From NCBI GenBank assembly GCA_963727955.1, contig CAVSII010000010.1:257192-321191 (forward strand): a stretch of 64,000 nucleotides of DNA, read 5' to 3'. Of this stretch, positions 15,319 through 23,156 are shown in pieces. Origin of the DNA: Bog-756 sp963727955 (lineage in GTDB: Bacteria > Actinomycetota > Acidimicrobiia > Acidimicrobiales > RAAP-2). The translations under genes and the position numbers were made by a program. The notes beneath the pieces were generated by a model that was given only the letters and a program-made list of their open reading frames with translations, was not told the DNA's origin and searched no databases. Numbering within the stretch: the stretch's first letter is position 1; each line of letters starts with the position of its first letter.

Positions 15319-16473
15319 ATGACACTCGAACTCTCCATCGTCGTTCCCGCCTTCAACGAGGCGCACCGGCTGGCCGAAGGCATGAAGCGGTTCGACGCAG
15401 CCGTCTCCGACGGTGCTGTCGACCTCCGACGGACAGAGATGCTGGTCATCGACGACGGGAGCACCGACGCCACGGCGGACACGGCCCGCTCCCTTCTCAC
15501 CCATCTCCCTCACCACACGGTGATCAGCCTGCCCACCAATCAAGGCAAAGGAGCGGCCGTACGGACCGGGGTGGCACGGGCCCGAGGCCAGTTTACGGCC
15601 TACATGGACGCGGACATGGCCATCGACCCCCGGGCCATTCCTACCTTGGTCAACGGCCTGCGGACCGCCGACCTGGTCATAGGGTCACGCACCCTGGCCG
15701 ACTCGATGGTCGAGAGCACCTACGCCGTCCGCTCGGTCATGGGCCAGCTCTTCAACCGGCTGGTGACGACGGGAACCGGGCTCGGTATTCGGGACACCCA
15801 ATGCGGATTCAAGGCCTTTCGCACTCCCGCCGCCCGCCTTCTCTTCCACCTGGTCCGGATCGACAGGTTCGCCTTCGACGTAGAGATTCTGGCCCGGGCG
15901 CAGCAGCTGGGGCTCTCCATCGCCGAGGTCCCCGTGCAGTGGAGACACGTGACCGGCAGCACCGTCCATCCCCTCTACGACTCGGTCACCATGCTCTCCG
16001 ACGTCTGGCGGTCGAGGCTGGGGTTAATACCCACCCCCCCGGTCCCGTGCGTGACCATAGGGCCCCTCCGCAAATCATCCGGCTTCACCTCTGGGCCCCG
16101 TGCGGCCGGGGTCGGGGCTCAAGCCCCCACCCCGGCCACCACCCCTGCTACGGACGACAGACCGGCCGGCGGCTCCGACGGTCCCCGTTCCCCTGGAAAG
16201 GCAGGGTCCGGCCCTTTGCTCGACCGGGTAGAGCACGTGGTCAGTGGCGCATCGAACAGCGGTCCCCTTCCCGTCTTCTCCGGGGGAGGGGGGGCGGTCG
16301 TCCTGCTCCCGCTCATCGATCCCACCGAATCGGCAGGGGTTCTGGCCGCACTGCGGGCTGAATTGCCCGACCTCCCCGTGACAGCGCGGTCCCTGACCTT
16401 CGATGCCCTGGCCGCTCTCGGTCCCCTGGCCGGCCGTCTCGACGAAGCCCGGGCGTCAGGCGAGAGGGAGTGA
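15319..16473 (+). CDS. Family 2 glycosyltransferase, Dpm1/Alg5-like, with C-terminal extension
   Basis: 384 aa. Residues 1-230 are a GT-A domain: LSIVVPAFNEAHRL, VIDDGSTDATADTA, NQGKGAAVRTGVARARG, YMDADMAIDP (DxD metal site), VIGSRTLADS, and the product-side DTQCGFKAFR. These match transferases that put a sugar on a polyprenyl phosphate. No membrane segments follow. Residues 235-384 are Pro/Gly-rich and then form an unassigned module (VVLLPLIDPTESAGVLAALR). A strong hairpin in the DNA (16104-16137) sits exactly at the junction, so the extension may be a late fusion. Likely role in envelope glycan synthesis. Confidence 0.85.
   Translation: MTLELSIVVPAFNEAHRLAEGMKRFDAAVSDGAVDLRRTEMLVIDDGSTDATADTARSLLTHLPHHTVISLPTNQGKGAAVRTGVARARGQFTAYMDADMAIDPRAIPTLVNGLRTADLVIGSRTLADSMVESTYAVRSVMGQLFNRLVTTGTGLGIRDTQCGFKAFRTPAARLLFHLVRIDRFAFDVEILARAQQLGLSIAEVPVQWRHVTGSTVHPLYDSVTMLSDVWRSRLGLIPTPPVPCVTIGPLRKSSGFTSGPRAAGVGAQAPTPATTPATDDRPAGGSDGPRSPGKAGSGPLLDRVEHVVSGASNSGPLPVFSGGGGAVVLLPLIDPTESAGVLAALRAELPDLPVTARSLTFDALAALGPLAGRLDEARASGERE
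16104..16137. repeat. 16-bp-stem hairpin inside the glycosyltransferase gene
   Basis: GGCCGGGGTCGGGGCT and AGCCCCCACCCCGGCC are inverted copies with a two-base loop and a single mismatch. It lies at the boundary between the GT domain and the C-terminal extension. It could be a relic terminator or an attenuating structure. Confidence 0.7.
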
Positions 16474-16549
16474 TCTCCGGGACGGCCGAAGCAGGTCACC
16501 GGGTCACCCGAAGACGTCGGCCCCATCATCCAGCCACTGACCTCCGAAG

Positions 16550-17698
16550 ATGGCTGCTTCCGGCGGCAGTACCATGCAGGGGATGACCGGCGATCCATCG
16601 GACCCCACGCCAACGGCGTCACGGTCCGGGCGGACCGGCACCCGCTCCTCTCCGTCCACCGGGTCCGATGGCGGGCATACCCGCAGAGGGGGTGCAAGCC
16701 AGGGTCTTCGTCGGGACAATGCCTCGGGGCACTCACCCCCTGAGCCAGAACGGGCATCGGCTGGCGGGGTGGAATCCGGCGCGGCGGAGGTGGACATCGA
16801 AATCATGACCGAACGGATCGAAGAGACCGAGCAGGCCGGTCTGGAGAAGTCGGTCTCCTTTTCCATCCTTCCGGTTCCCCGTCAGCGACCTGATGACCAC
16901 GGGCCGGACGAAGCACGACTCTCGGACGTCGATGAGTGGGGACGCTCGGAGCACATGCGTTCCATCGTGCGTCGCCTGTACGACCCCGCTTATCGCTACT
17001 GGTTCCGGGTCGAATGGGAGGGACTGGAAAAGATCCCGCTCCACGGGGGCGCCCTTCTGATCGCCAATCATGCCGGCGCCATCCCCTCTGACGCACCAGC
17101 CATCATGCACGGCATCGAGGAGGAGTTGGGTCGGCCCGTCTACGGACTGGCCGATTACTTCTTCAGAACCATCCCCGTGGTGGGCACGCTGTGGTCCCGA
17201 ACCGGGGGGGTCCCGGCCCATCCCGACAACGCCTACCGTATCCTCCACGATCAACAACAACTGGCGCTGGTATTTCCCGAAGGGACCAAGGCCACATCCA
17301 AGACCTACAGCGACCGTTACCGATTGCGACGGTTCGGTAGAGGTGGCTTCGTGGAGATCGCCATGAAAGCCGGCGTTCCGGTGATCCCCATCGCCGTGGT
17401 CGGCGCCGAAGAGTCGATGCCCATCATCTTTCGCATCAACTCCCTGGCCCGCGTCTTCAATCTCCCCTATTTTCCGGTGACGGCCAATGCACTGCTGATG
17501 GGCCCCATGGGGTACTTCACCTACTTTCCGGCCAAAATCAAGATACGCGTCCTCGATCCCATCAGCTTCGACGTCGAGCCGGGCCTCGAGAGGTACTCGC
17601 GGAGCCGGGTGATGGATGAAGCAGAGAACATTCGGGCCACCCTCCAGGACAATATCCACGACATGCTGCGCGAGCGTCGCAGCGTCTGGTTCGGCTGA
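16550..17698 (+). CDS. Lysophospholipid acyltransferase (PlsC-like)
   Basis: 382 aa from ATG 16550. ATG 16805 (MTERIEETEQ) would give 297 aa and is perhaps the true start, since the first 85 residues are low-complexity. The acyltransferase domain has LLIANHAGAIPSDAPAIMHG, with the HX4D-type catalytic His and Asp in the NHxGxxPxD variant, and LALVFPEGTKATSK, the glycerophosphate-binding block. Neighbouring on the same strand is an extended SDR/epimerase. The same two families are adjacent in mycobacteria (Rv0502 and Rv0501), so a shared lipid or envelope role is likely. The two genes are three bases apart. Confidence 0.85.
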   Translation: MAASGGSTMQGMTGDPSDPTPTASRSGRTGTRSSPSTGSDGGHTRRGGASQGLRRDNASGHSPPEPERASAGGVESGAAEVDIEIMTERIEETEQAGLEKSVSFSILPVPRQRPDDHGPDEARLSDVDEWGRSEHMRSIVRRLYDPAYRYWFRVEWEGLEKIPLHGGALLIANHAGAIPSDAPAIMHGIEEELGRPVYGLADYFFRTIPVVGTLWSRTGGVPAHPDNAYRILHDQQQLALVFPEGTKATSKTYSDRYRLRRFGRGGFVEIAMKAGVPVIPIAVVGAEESMPIIFRINSLARVFNLPYFPVTANALLMGPMGYFTYFPAKIKIRVLDPISFDVEPGLERYSRSRVMDEAENIRATLQDNIHDMLRERRSVWFG

Positions 17699-17701
17699 GC
17701 C

Positions 17702-18748
17702 ATGGGAAGACGAGTGCTGATCACCGGGCTGGACACCTTTTGGGGTGGACGGATGGCTCAGGCTCTCGAAAACGAAGCCGAAGTCGAGATGATCCTGGGA
17801 CTGGGGGCCAACGAGCCGCGCGTCCCGCTGGAACGGACCGAATTCGTCCGATCCGACCAGAAGTACTCGATCCTCAGCCGCATCGTACGAGCCACCCAGG
17901 TGGACACCATCGTGCACACCTTCCTCGAGACCAACTCCGTCAACGTGGCGGCCCGCGCTCTTCACGAGATCAACGTCATCGGCACTCTCAACCTCCTGGC
18001 CGCCGCTGGCTCCTCGGGTTCGTCGGTCCGACAGGTGGTCATCAAATCTTCCACCCACGTCTACGGCGCTGCCGAAACCGATCCCGCCTGGTTTCGCGAG
18101 ACGGACAGCCGCACGTCCCCTGTGCGAACCCGAGTAGAGCGTTCGATCGTCGAGGTGGAGGCACTGGTCCGGGACTTCGTCGAGGACAACCCACATCTGG
18201 TTGTGTCGGTGCTCCGCTTCGCCAACGTGCTGGGCACGGACATCATCACCCCCATCAGCTACGACCTACGGCACCGGATTCTTCCCTGCATCGCCGGCTT
18301 CGACCCCCTGGTCCAGTTCGTGGAGGAGGATGACGTGGTGCGCGCCCTCGAACACGTGACCCGCCACCGCATCCCCGGCTGGTTCAACGTGGCCGGTGCG
18401 GGCAAGCTCCCCTGGAGCGAGGTGGCCTCCATCTCCGGTGGCTTCCTTCTTCCGCTTTCCCCTTTCCGACCTCGAGCGTTCGTCGCCCCATTTCGTCGGC
18501 TCGGGCTCTTGCAGTTCCCTCCCGAGATGGAGGGTTTGGTCCGATACGGCCGCGGGGTCGACACGGACCGGCTGGTCGATGTGGGATTCGACTATCGCTA
18601 CACCAGTGCCGGGGCCGTCGAGAGCTTCGCCCGGGCCAACAACCTGCGGCGCTCGACCGGAACGGGCGAGCCCATGTACCGCTACGAACAGGATGTCGAG
18701 CAGTTCTTTCGGCACTCGCCTGCCGTGGTCCGGGGCATCGACGCCTGA
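17702..18748 (+). CDS. NAD-dependent epimerase/dehydratase family protein (Rv0501/GalE2-like)
   Basis: 348 aa. Extended SDR: RRVLITGLDTFWGGRMAQAL at the nucleotide site is a degenerate GxxGxxG (GLDTFWG). VIKSSTHVYGAAETDP takes the place of the serine strand, and FANVLGTDI and FVEEDDVVRALEHVTR fit the sugar-binding half. No canonical YxxxK is seen after the serine strand (ETDSRTSPVRTRVERSIVEVE), so classic UDP-glucose epimerase activity is doubtful. Its three-base distance from the acyltransferase gene and the mycobacterial parallel suggest a conserved two-gene envelope unit of unknown biochemistry. Confidence 0.8.
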   Translation: MGRRVLITGLDTFWGGRMAQALENEAEVEMILGLGANEPRVPLERTEFVRSDQKYSILSRIVRATQVDTIVHTFLETNSVNVAARALHEINVIGTLNLLAAAGSSGSSVRQVVIKSSTHVYGAAETDPAWFRETDSRTSPVRTRVERSIVEVEALVRDFVEDNPHLVVSVLRFANVLGTDIITPISYDLRHRILPCIAGFDPLVQFVEEDDVVRALEHVTRHRIPGWFNVAGAGKLPWSEVASISGGFLLPLSPFRPRAFVAPFRRLGLLQFPPEMEGLVRYGRGVDTDRLVDVGFDYRYTSAGAVESFARANNLRRSTGTGEPMYRYEQDVEQFFRHSPAVVRGIDA

Positions 18749-18776
18749 TCCGCCTCGACCACAGCCGACCTCCCGA

Positions 18777-20207
18777 TCAATCCGACGTGGGCGTGGCCTC
18801 CAGGATGAACTGGTATCCGAACATGGTCGGCCATGCGTTCAGCAAGGCGAGATCGGCCATCCGTAGCCAGTAGCCCTTGGCTCCTTCGACCCCCAAGGCA
18901 TCGAGGGGCAAGCCGACCGGCTCGACGCGCCGGACGGCATACCCCTGACGCTCGAGCATCCTGCGGATGCTGCGTCGGGTGAAAAAGCGCAGATGGGTCG
19001 CATCCAAAATGCCACGCTGGTCGTATCCGAACAGCCCGAGGGTTGAACGGAACCGCGGGTACCAGTGGGCGATGTTGGGTACGCAGAACACCGCCGTGCC
19101 GTCGGCATTGAGCACGGTGCGCACCTGCCGCACCAACGCCCTGGGGTTGACCAGATGCTCGAGCACGTCGGCCATGAGGACGAGGTCATAGCCATCTCCC
19201 ACTTCGGTGGGGATGCCGTCGTTCAAATCCGCCTGAAAAAAGGCGTCGGTCCGCTCGCGCACTCCCTCGATTTCGTTGAGATCGACACCGGTGACGTGGT
19301 GGCCCATCTCACGGAGGCGTTCGGAGAGAAGCCCGCTCGAGCACCCAAGGTCGAGGATCTTGCTCGGCCCTCGCGCCGCCAGCAGAGTGGAGATGCGCCC
19401 GTGCGAGCTGTCCTCGCTGGGTTTGAGCTGATACTCCTCGTTGAGCGCGATCCGGCTTCCATCGCCGAAACCGGCCTTCTGCAGGCGATATGCGACCACG
19501 TCCTTGGTCACGTCGGCGGCATAGCCGAATCCATCCACGTAACAGATCTCGTCGCCGTAATACGTGGGGATGGGGACCTCGGCGATCCGCATCCCCGCGT
19601 CGTGCAGCTGGATGATGATCTGGGTGTCAAAGTTGAACCCGTCGGTGTTCTGGTCGAAGGGGATCTGCTTGAGGGCGGCCACCGAGTAGGCGCGGTAGCC
19701 CGAGTGGAATTCCGACAGCTCCGTCCCCAGAGCGGCATTCTCGAAACGGGAGAGGACCCTGTTGCCGACGAACTTGTAGAGTGGCATCCCACCTTTGCGA
19801 GCTGCCCCCTTGATCATGGTGCGGGAGCCAAACACGGCATCTGCTTCACCGCTCAGAAGGGGCGCCACTATTTCCGGCAATGACTCCGGTGCGTACTGCC
19901 CATCGCCATGGAGCATGACCACGACGTCGAGGCCGTGCTCGATGGCCAGCTCGTAGCCGACCTTCTGGTTGCCGCCGTAGCCCAGGTTGGTGGGTTGTCT
20001 GATCAGGGTGATCGGAAGGTCGGATATCTGTTGGTAGCCCAGGCCGACCAGATAGGTGGAGTCCTGGCTGTGGTCATCGCTGACGATCACCTCGGCGATA
20101 TCGGATCGGATCTCGTCGGGAATCCGGTCGAGCACCGTGGCCAGGGTGGTTGCCGCGTTATAGGCCACGACCAGGATGCCGATTTTCTTCTTTGCGACCG
20201 ATCCCAT
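18777..20207 (-). CDS. Bifunctional family 2 glycosyltransferase / SAM methyltransferase
   Basis: 476 aa from ATG 20207 (MGSVAKKKIGILVVAYNAA); the longer frame to 20330 adds 41 unconserved residues. Residues 1-265 are a Dpm1-like GT-A domain: IVSDDHSQDST, NLGYGGNQKVGY, MLHGDGQYAPESL (DxD site), FGSRTMIKG and EFHSGYRAYS. Residues 290-470 are a class I methyltransferase: ILDLGCSSGLLSERL (motif I), VTGVDLNE, YDLVLMADVLEHLVNP, VFCVPNIAHWYPR. The fusion would add a sugar and methylate a lipid-linked or nucleotide-linked product. No membrane segments. It is convergent with the epimerase gene. Confidence 0.88.
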   Translation of the reverse strand: MGSVAKKKIGILVVAYNAATTLATVLDRIPDEIRSDIAEVIVSDDHSQDSTYLVGLGYQQISDLPITLIRQPTNLGYGGNQKVGYELAIEHGLDVVVMLHGDGQYAPESLPEIVAPLLSGEADAVFGSRTMIKGAARKGGMPLYKFVGNRVLSRFENAALGTELSEFHSGYRAYSVAALKQIPFDQNTDGFNFDTQIIIQLHDAGMRIAEVPIPTYYGDEICYVDGFGYAADVTKDVVAYRLQKAGFGDGSRIALNEEYQLKPSEDSSHGRISTLLAARGPSKILDLGCSSGLLSERLREMGHHVTGVDLNEIEGVRERTDAFFQADLNDGIPTEVGDGYDLVLMADVLEHLVNPRALVRQVRTVLNADGTAVFCVPNIAHWYPRFRSTLGLFGYDQRGILDATHLRFFTRRSIRRMLERQGYAVRRVEPVGLPLDALGVEGAKGYWLRMADLALLNAWPTMFGYQFILEATPTSD

Positions 20208-20388
20208 CCAGGTCCCCCCGTGATCCACTGCTCTCTCGACTACAGGGTATTCGGCATTTGACTGTACGGAAAGCCCCTGGTGAGCGAGGAGAGCCCCTCC
20301 GACCTCCATGCTGGGGAGTTCAGGTGACAACCCGGACCTTGGTGGGCGCCCGGCTGAGCCCGTCGCTCATCGGCATCATCCCGCTGTC

Positions 20389-20422
20389 CGTCGGATGCCT
20401 TCCGCCGTCGGATGCCTTCCGC
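20389..20422. repeat. Two tandem 17-bp repeats CGTCGGATGCCTTCCGC
   Basis: Two identical adjacent copies (20389-20405, 20406-20422) in the gap between the bifunctional transferase and membrane protein genes. They are followed by two GGGTCAGAC-like motifs around 20450 and 20485. No function is apparent. Confidence 0.75.
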
Positions 20423-20499
20423 CGATCCAGCTCATCGGGACACCGGGTGTCAGACCCCACTCGCTCCGACCACCCGTGGAACCGGGGGTCAGACGATCG

Positions 20500-21864
20500 T
20501 CACTTCTTGTTGAGGTTCATCGTCCACCGCGGACGGATCCGGAAAGTGAAGGGGCGGCCGGGCGCCAAGGCGTCGAACCTCCGCACCTGCGCAGCCCAGC
20601 TCGGGGCGGTGAACGTCCGATAGCGAAAGTCTTCACGCACACCAAAAGAAGCCAATGCGATGAGCACGATTGCCGACAAAACGGACAACACCCGCCATCT
20701 CGATCGCCATTGACCAACGGCCCAGACCACGTCAGCCATAAAGGCAAGCGAGGGAAACTCCCAGTAGCGGACCCCGGACGTGTGGGCCAGAATGGGCCAT
20801 TGAGGAGCATGGAGAGACGCAAGAGGACTCCCGAGTGCGGCGGCCAGCTCCAGGAATCCGAAGAGGTTGAACAGTTTGAGCTCGAGCGGCCCCTTCCACA
20901 CGGCCACGCCGACGATGACGACGGCCACCACTAACGGGGCCAGCGAGAAGGCGAAGAGGTGAGAAGTGAACTCCTTCGACGTCGTCGACGCCGACCCTAG
21001 GACAGTGTTGGCCACCACCCGTCCACCGATGATTTCGACCAGTCGTCCGCCGGTGACGCCCAACGGACCAGCGGCCGTTCGCGGCGAGGAAAGATAGGCG
21101 ATGGCCTGCGCCAATCCCGCCACTATTCCGATGCAGCCGAGGACAAGCGTCCATCTCTGCCGGCGGCAGACGTAGAAAATGGCGGCGACGATGACGATGC
21201 TCACCACGAAAGGGCCTGTGAGCCCGGACAACAGAATGACCACCGCGTCGAATACCTTCCACAGCCCCGAAGTTGGTGCGGCCAGAACGACCAGGACGGC
21301 CAAGATGCCCAAATGCCACTGGGCGTCAGTGAGGTTGGCGTTGATCTCGAACGAGTTCGGAAGGACAAGGTAGAGGGCGCCGAGCAGTAGACGGACGCGA
21401 TAGTCGGGGACGGGACCGGCATACCGACGACTGGCGACGAGGAAGGCGGGGAGCGCCTGCACCACAACCGCCACTGCCACGAACAGAGCCGGTACCCAGC
21501 TCAAGGGGAGCAGCAGCCCGAAGTCGGCGACCAGGCGCGGGAGCGTCTGCAGATAACCCACCTGAGGATGAAAGAGCGGAGTGAGCCACCCCTGGTTGTA
21601 TGCCTGCTCGAACCACACTGTCCCGTCTTCGGCCCACAGCTCCGGGTGGAGAACGGTAGGCGGTGACCGAAGGAAGATGATCAGGCAGGAGCCGATGAAC
21701 ACCAGGGGGAGGAGGATTCTGTCGGAAGGCCCCTGTTGGGCGCGGCGAGCGGTCATCACCTCGGATCGGGTTTCCGGGGCTACCTGGTCCGCTGTCAAAG
21801 CTGGGTCCGGACCCTCGGCGACGGGATCCCCGGGACTGCGTGCCGTCCCCGGTCCCCCCTCCAC
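20500..21864 (-). CDS. Multi-pass membrane protein, unknown (possible GT-C-like)
   Basis: 454 aa from GTG 21864, six bases after a TATGCT -10 box; ATG 21756 is the alternative. Not recognised with certainty. After a 45-residue polar tail there are about nine or ten hydrophobic segments (for example LLPLVFIGSCLIIFL, WVPALFVAVAVVVQALPAFLVA, LGILAVLVVLAA, VVAVVIVGVAVW, VLSVLSAIVLIALASFG). A long first extracytoplasmic loop holds HPELWAEDGTVWFEQAYNQG, with acidic residues near the membrane as in GT-C glycosyltransferases. The glycan-gene setting is compatible with a polyprenyl-sugar-dependent transferase, but this is inference. Confidence 0.7.
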   Translation of the reverse strand: MEGGPGTARSPGDPVAEGPDPALTADQVAPETRSEVMTARRAQQGPSDRILLPLVFIGSCLIIFLRSPPTVLHPELWAEDGTVWFEQAYNQGWLTPLFHPQVGYLQTLPRLVADFGLLLPLSWVPALFVAVAVVVQALPAFLVASRRYAGPVPDYRVRLLLGALYLVLPNSFEINANLTDAQWHLGILAVLVVLAAPTSGLWKVFDAVVILLSGLTGPFVVSIVIVAAIFYVCRRQRWTLVLGCIGIVAGLAQAIAYLSSPRTAAGPLGVTGGRLVEIIGGRVVANTVLGSASTTSKEFTSHLFAFSLAPLVVAVVIVGVAVWKGPLELKLFNLFGFLELAAALGSPLASLHAPQWPILAHTSGVRYWEFPSLAFMADVVWAVGQWRSRWRVLSVLSAIVLIALASFGVREDFRYRTFTAPSWAAQVRRFDALAPGRPFTFRIRPRWTMNLNKK

Positions 21865-21870
21865 CTCAGC

Positions 21871-21876
21871 AGCATA
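21871..21876 (-). promoter_or_regulatory. -10 box TATGCT for the membrane protein gene
   Basis: TANNNT on the minus strand six bases before GTG 21864. Supports that start and a leaderless transcript. Confidence 0.45.
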
Positions 21877-22088
21877 CTTGGCGACTTTCGGTCACTGGTG
21901 AGTTTGGGATGCGACGGTAGAGGGCGGCTGGACCACGCGGAAACCGCACGTCGGAGGCCAACCTCGGATACCGGTGGCTGACGATTAGAACAGCCGGAAG
22001 GACCTGGACGACGAGGTCCACCCGAGCGAAGAACAGGAACACCTCATGGAACGGGAGGGCCGGTTCGACACCGGCGCGCCGCGGCCCA

Positions 22089-22730
22089 TCAGCTCCGTTT
22101 GAGCCACGTAGCCTTCAGCTCTGGCCCCCGCCGAGCCCACTCTTCGGAGGTCATGGCGTAGCGGACGTGGTCCTCCCACTCACCATTGATCTCGAGATAC
22201 CCGAGGGCGATGCCCTCATTGCGGATCCCCAACTTCTCGACGACCCGGCGGCTGGCCGTATTGCGAGGGATGATGGCGATTTCGACCCGGTGAAGCCGCA
22301 ATGTCTCGAAGGCGAATTCCATGGCGACGATGACAGCTTCGGGGGTGTAACCCGATCCCGCCAGTTCTTCGTCGATCCAATATCCGATCGAGCCATTCTG
22401 AAAGGGGCCTCGCTGGATGGAGGAAAGGGTGATCTCCCCGGCAAACCTGCCCTCGACAAATATGCCGAATCCGAACCCGGTACCCAGCTGCCGCTCGCGC
22501 TCGCGCATCCCACACCGGGCGGCAAAGCTGGCGGCATCCTCGGGCGGTGCGGGGGCTCCCTTGCTGCGCGGTTCCCATGGGACCAGCCACGATCGGCAAC
22601 GCCGTCTGACCGCCCTCCAGGCGTCATAGTCGCTCTCGACGATCGTAGCCAGCCGCAGGCGCCACCCGTGGAGTTCAAGGACCGGACCACGGATGTGCGC
22701 AAACCGGGAGTCACTTTTGGTCGACTTTCC
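22089..22730 (-). CDS. GNAT acetyltransferase, RimJ/RimL type (start unclear, possible frameshift)
   Basis: Homologous sequence runs from the stop at 22089 past ATG 22508 up to an in-frame TGA at 22731-22733. The upstream part GPVLELHGWRLRLATIVESD and RCRSWLVPWEPR is the typical N-terminus of RimJ-type enzymes, so ATG 22508 would remove the first strands. Downstream are GEITLSSIQRGPFQNGSIGYWIDEELAGSG, the acetyl-CoA region RNTASRRVVEKLG, and GYLEINGEWEDHVRYAMT. No ATG, GTG or TTG occurs in the upstream open frame. GTG 22714 with GAGGAAAG upstream is in another frame, which suggests a one-base frameshift. It would acetylate a protein N-terminus or small amine. Confidence 0.65.
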   Translation of the reverse strand, partial: GKSTKSDSRFAHIRGPVLELHGWRLRLATIVESDYDAWRAVRRRCRSWLVPWEPRSKGAPAPPEDAASFAARCGMRERERQLGTGFGFGIFVEGRFAGEITLSSIQRGPFQNGSIGYWIDEELAGSGYTPEAVIVAMEFAFETLRLHRVEIAIIPRNTASRRVVEKLGIRNEGIALGYLEINGEWEDHVRYAMTSEEWARRGPELKATWLKRS

Positions 22731-23156
22731 TCAGTTCCCTACCCACGGCTCGATCCCTTCATTCCTGGCCGCCTATTGGCCGCCGGCGCCTGAGCGACAC
22801 CACGTCGTCCCACACGGCTTGGAGGCAGCGTCGTTGACGCATGGTAGGCCAAGGTCGCACCTGTCCACATAACGGAGTACACAGATAGAGGGTAGCTAGT
22901 GGAATGCGAAACCCCGTCGCCCTGAGGCCAAGGTGGGGGACCACCCGGACCAGGCGGGCCGTGTGACAGCGGGAGGCGGAGCGCCTCCTTCCCTGTCGCC
23001 GGCCTGATAACCCAAATAATCCTGACCAAGTGCCGCTGAGGCCGGCACACCCGCTCCCACTCGCACAACGGACGTCCGATGCCAGCCGCTGGTCGGTGGC
23101 TCGGACCCGACGCTCCGGGCGGGCTCCGCTCATACGAGACAGCTACACCCGCGGCG
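22731..23156. other. 426-bp gap between GNAT and glycosyltransferase genes
   Basis: No convincing gene. It contains one perfect 7-bp hairpin, GGAGGCG-gag-CGCCTCC (22972-22988), downstream of the glycosyltransferase stop on the minus strand. A short A/T-richer stretch lies at 22865-22915. Confidence 0.5.

Noticed and set aside
22972..22988. Hairpin GGAGGCG-gag-CGCCTCC as a terminator
   Set aside because: Too short, no T-run and 170 bases from the nearest stop; kept only as a remark in the gap entry.
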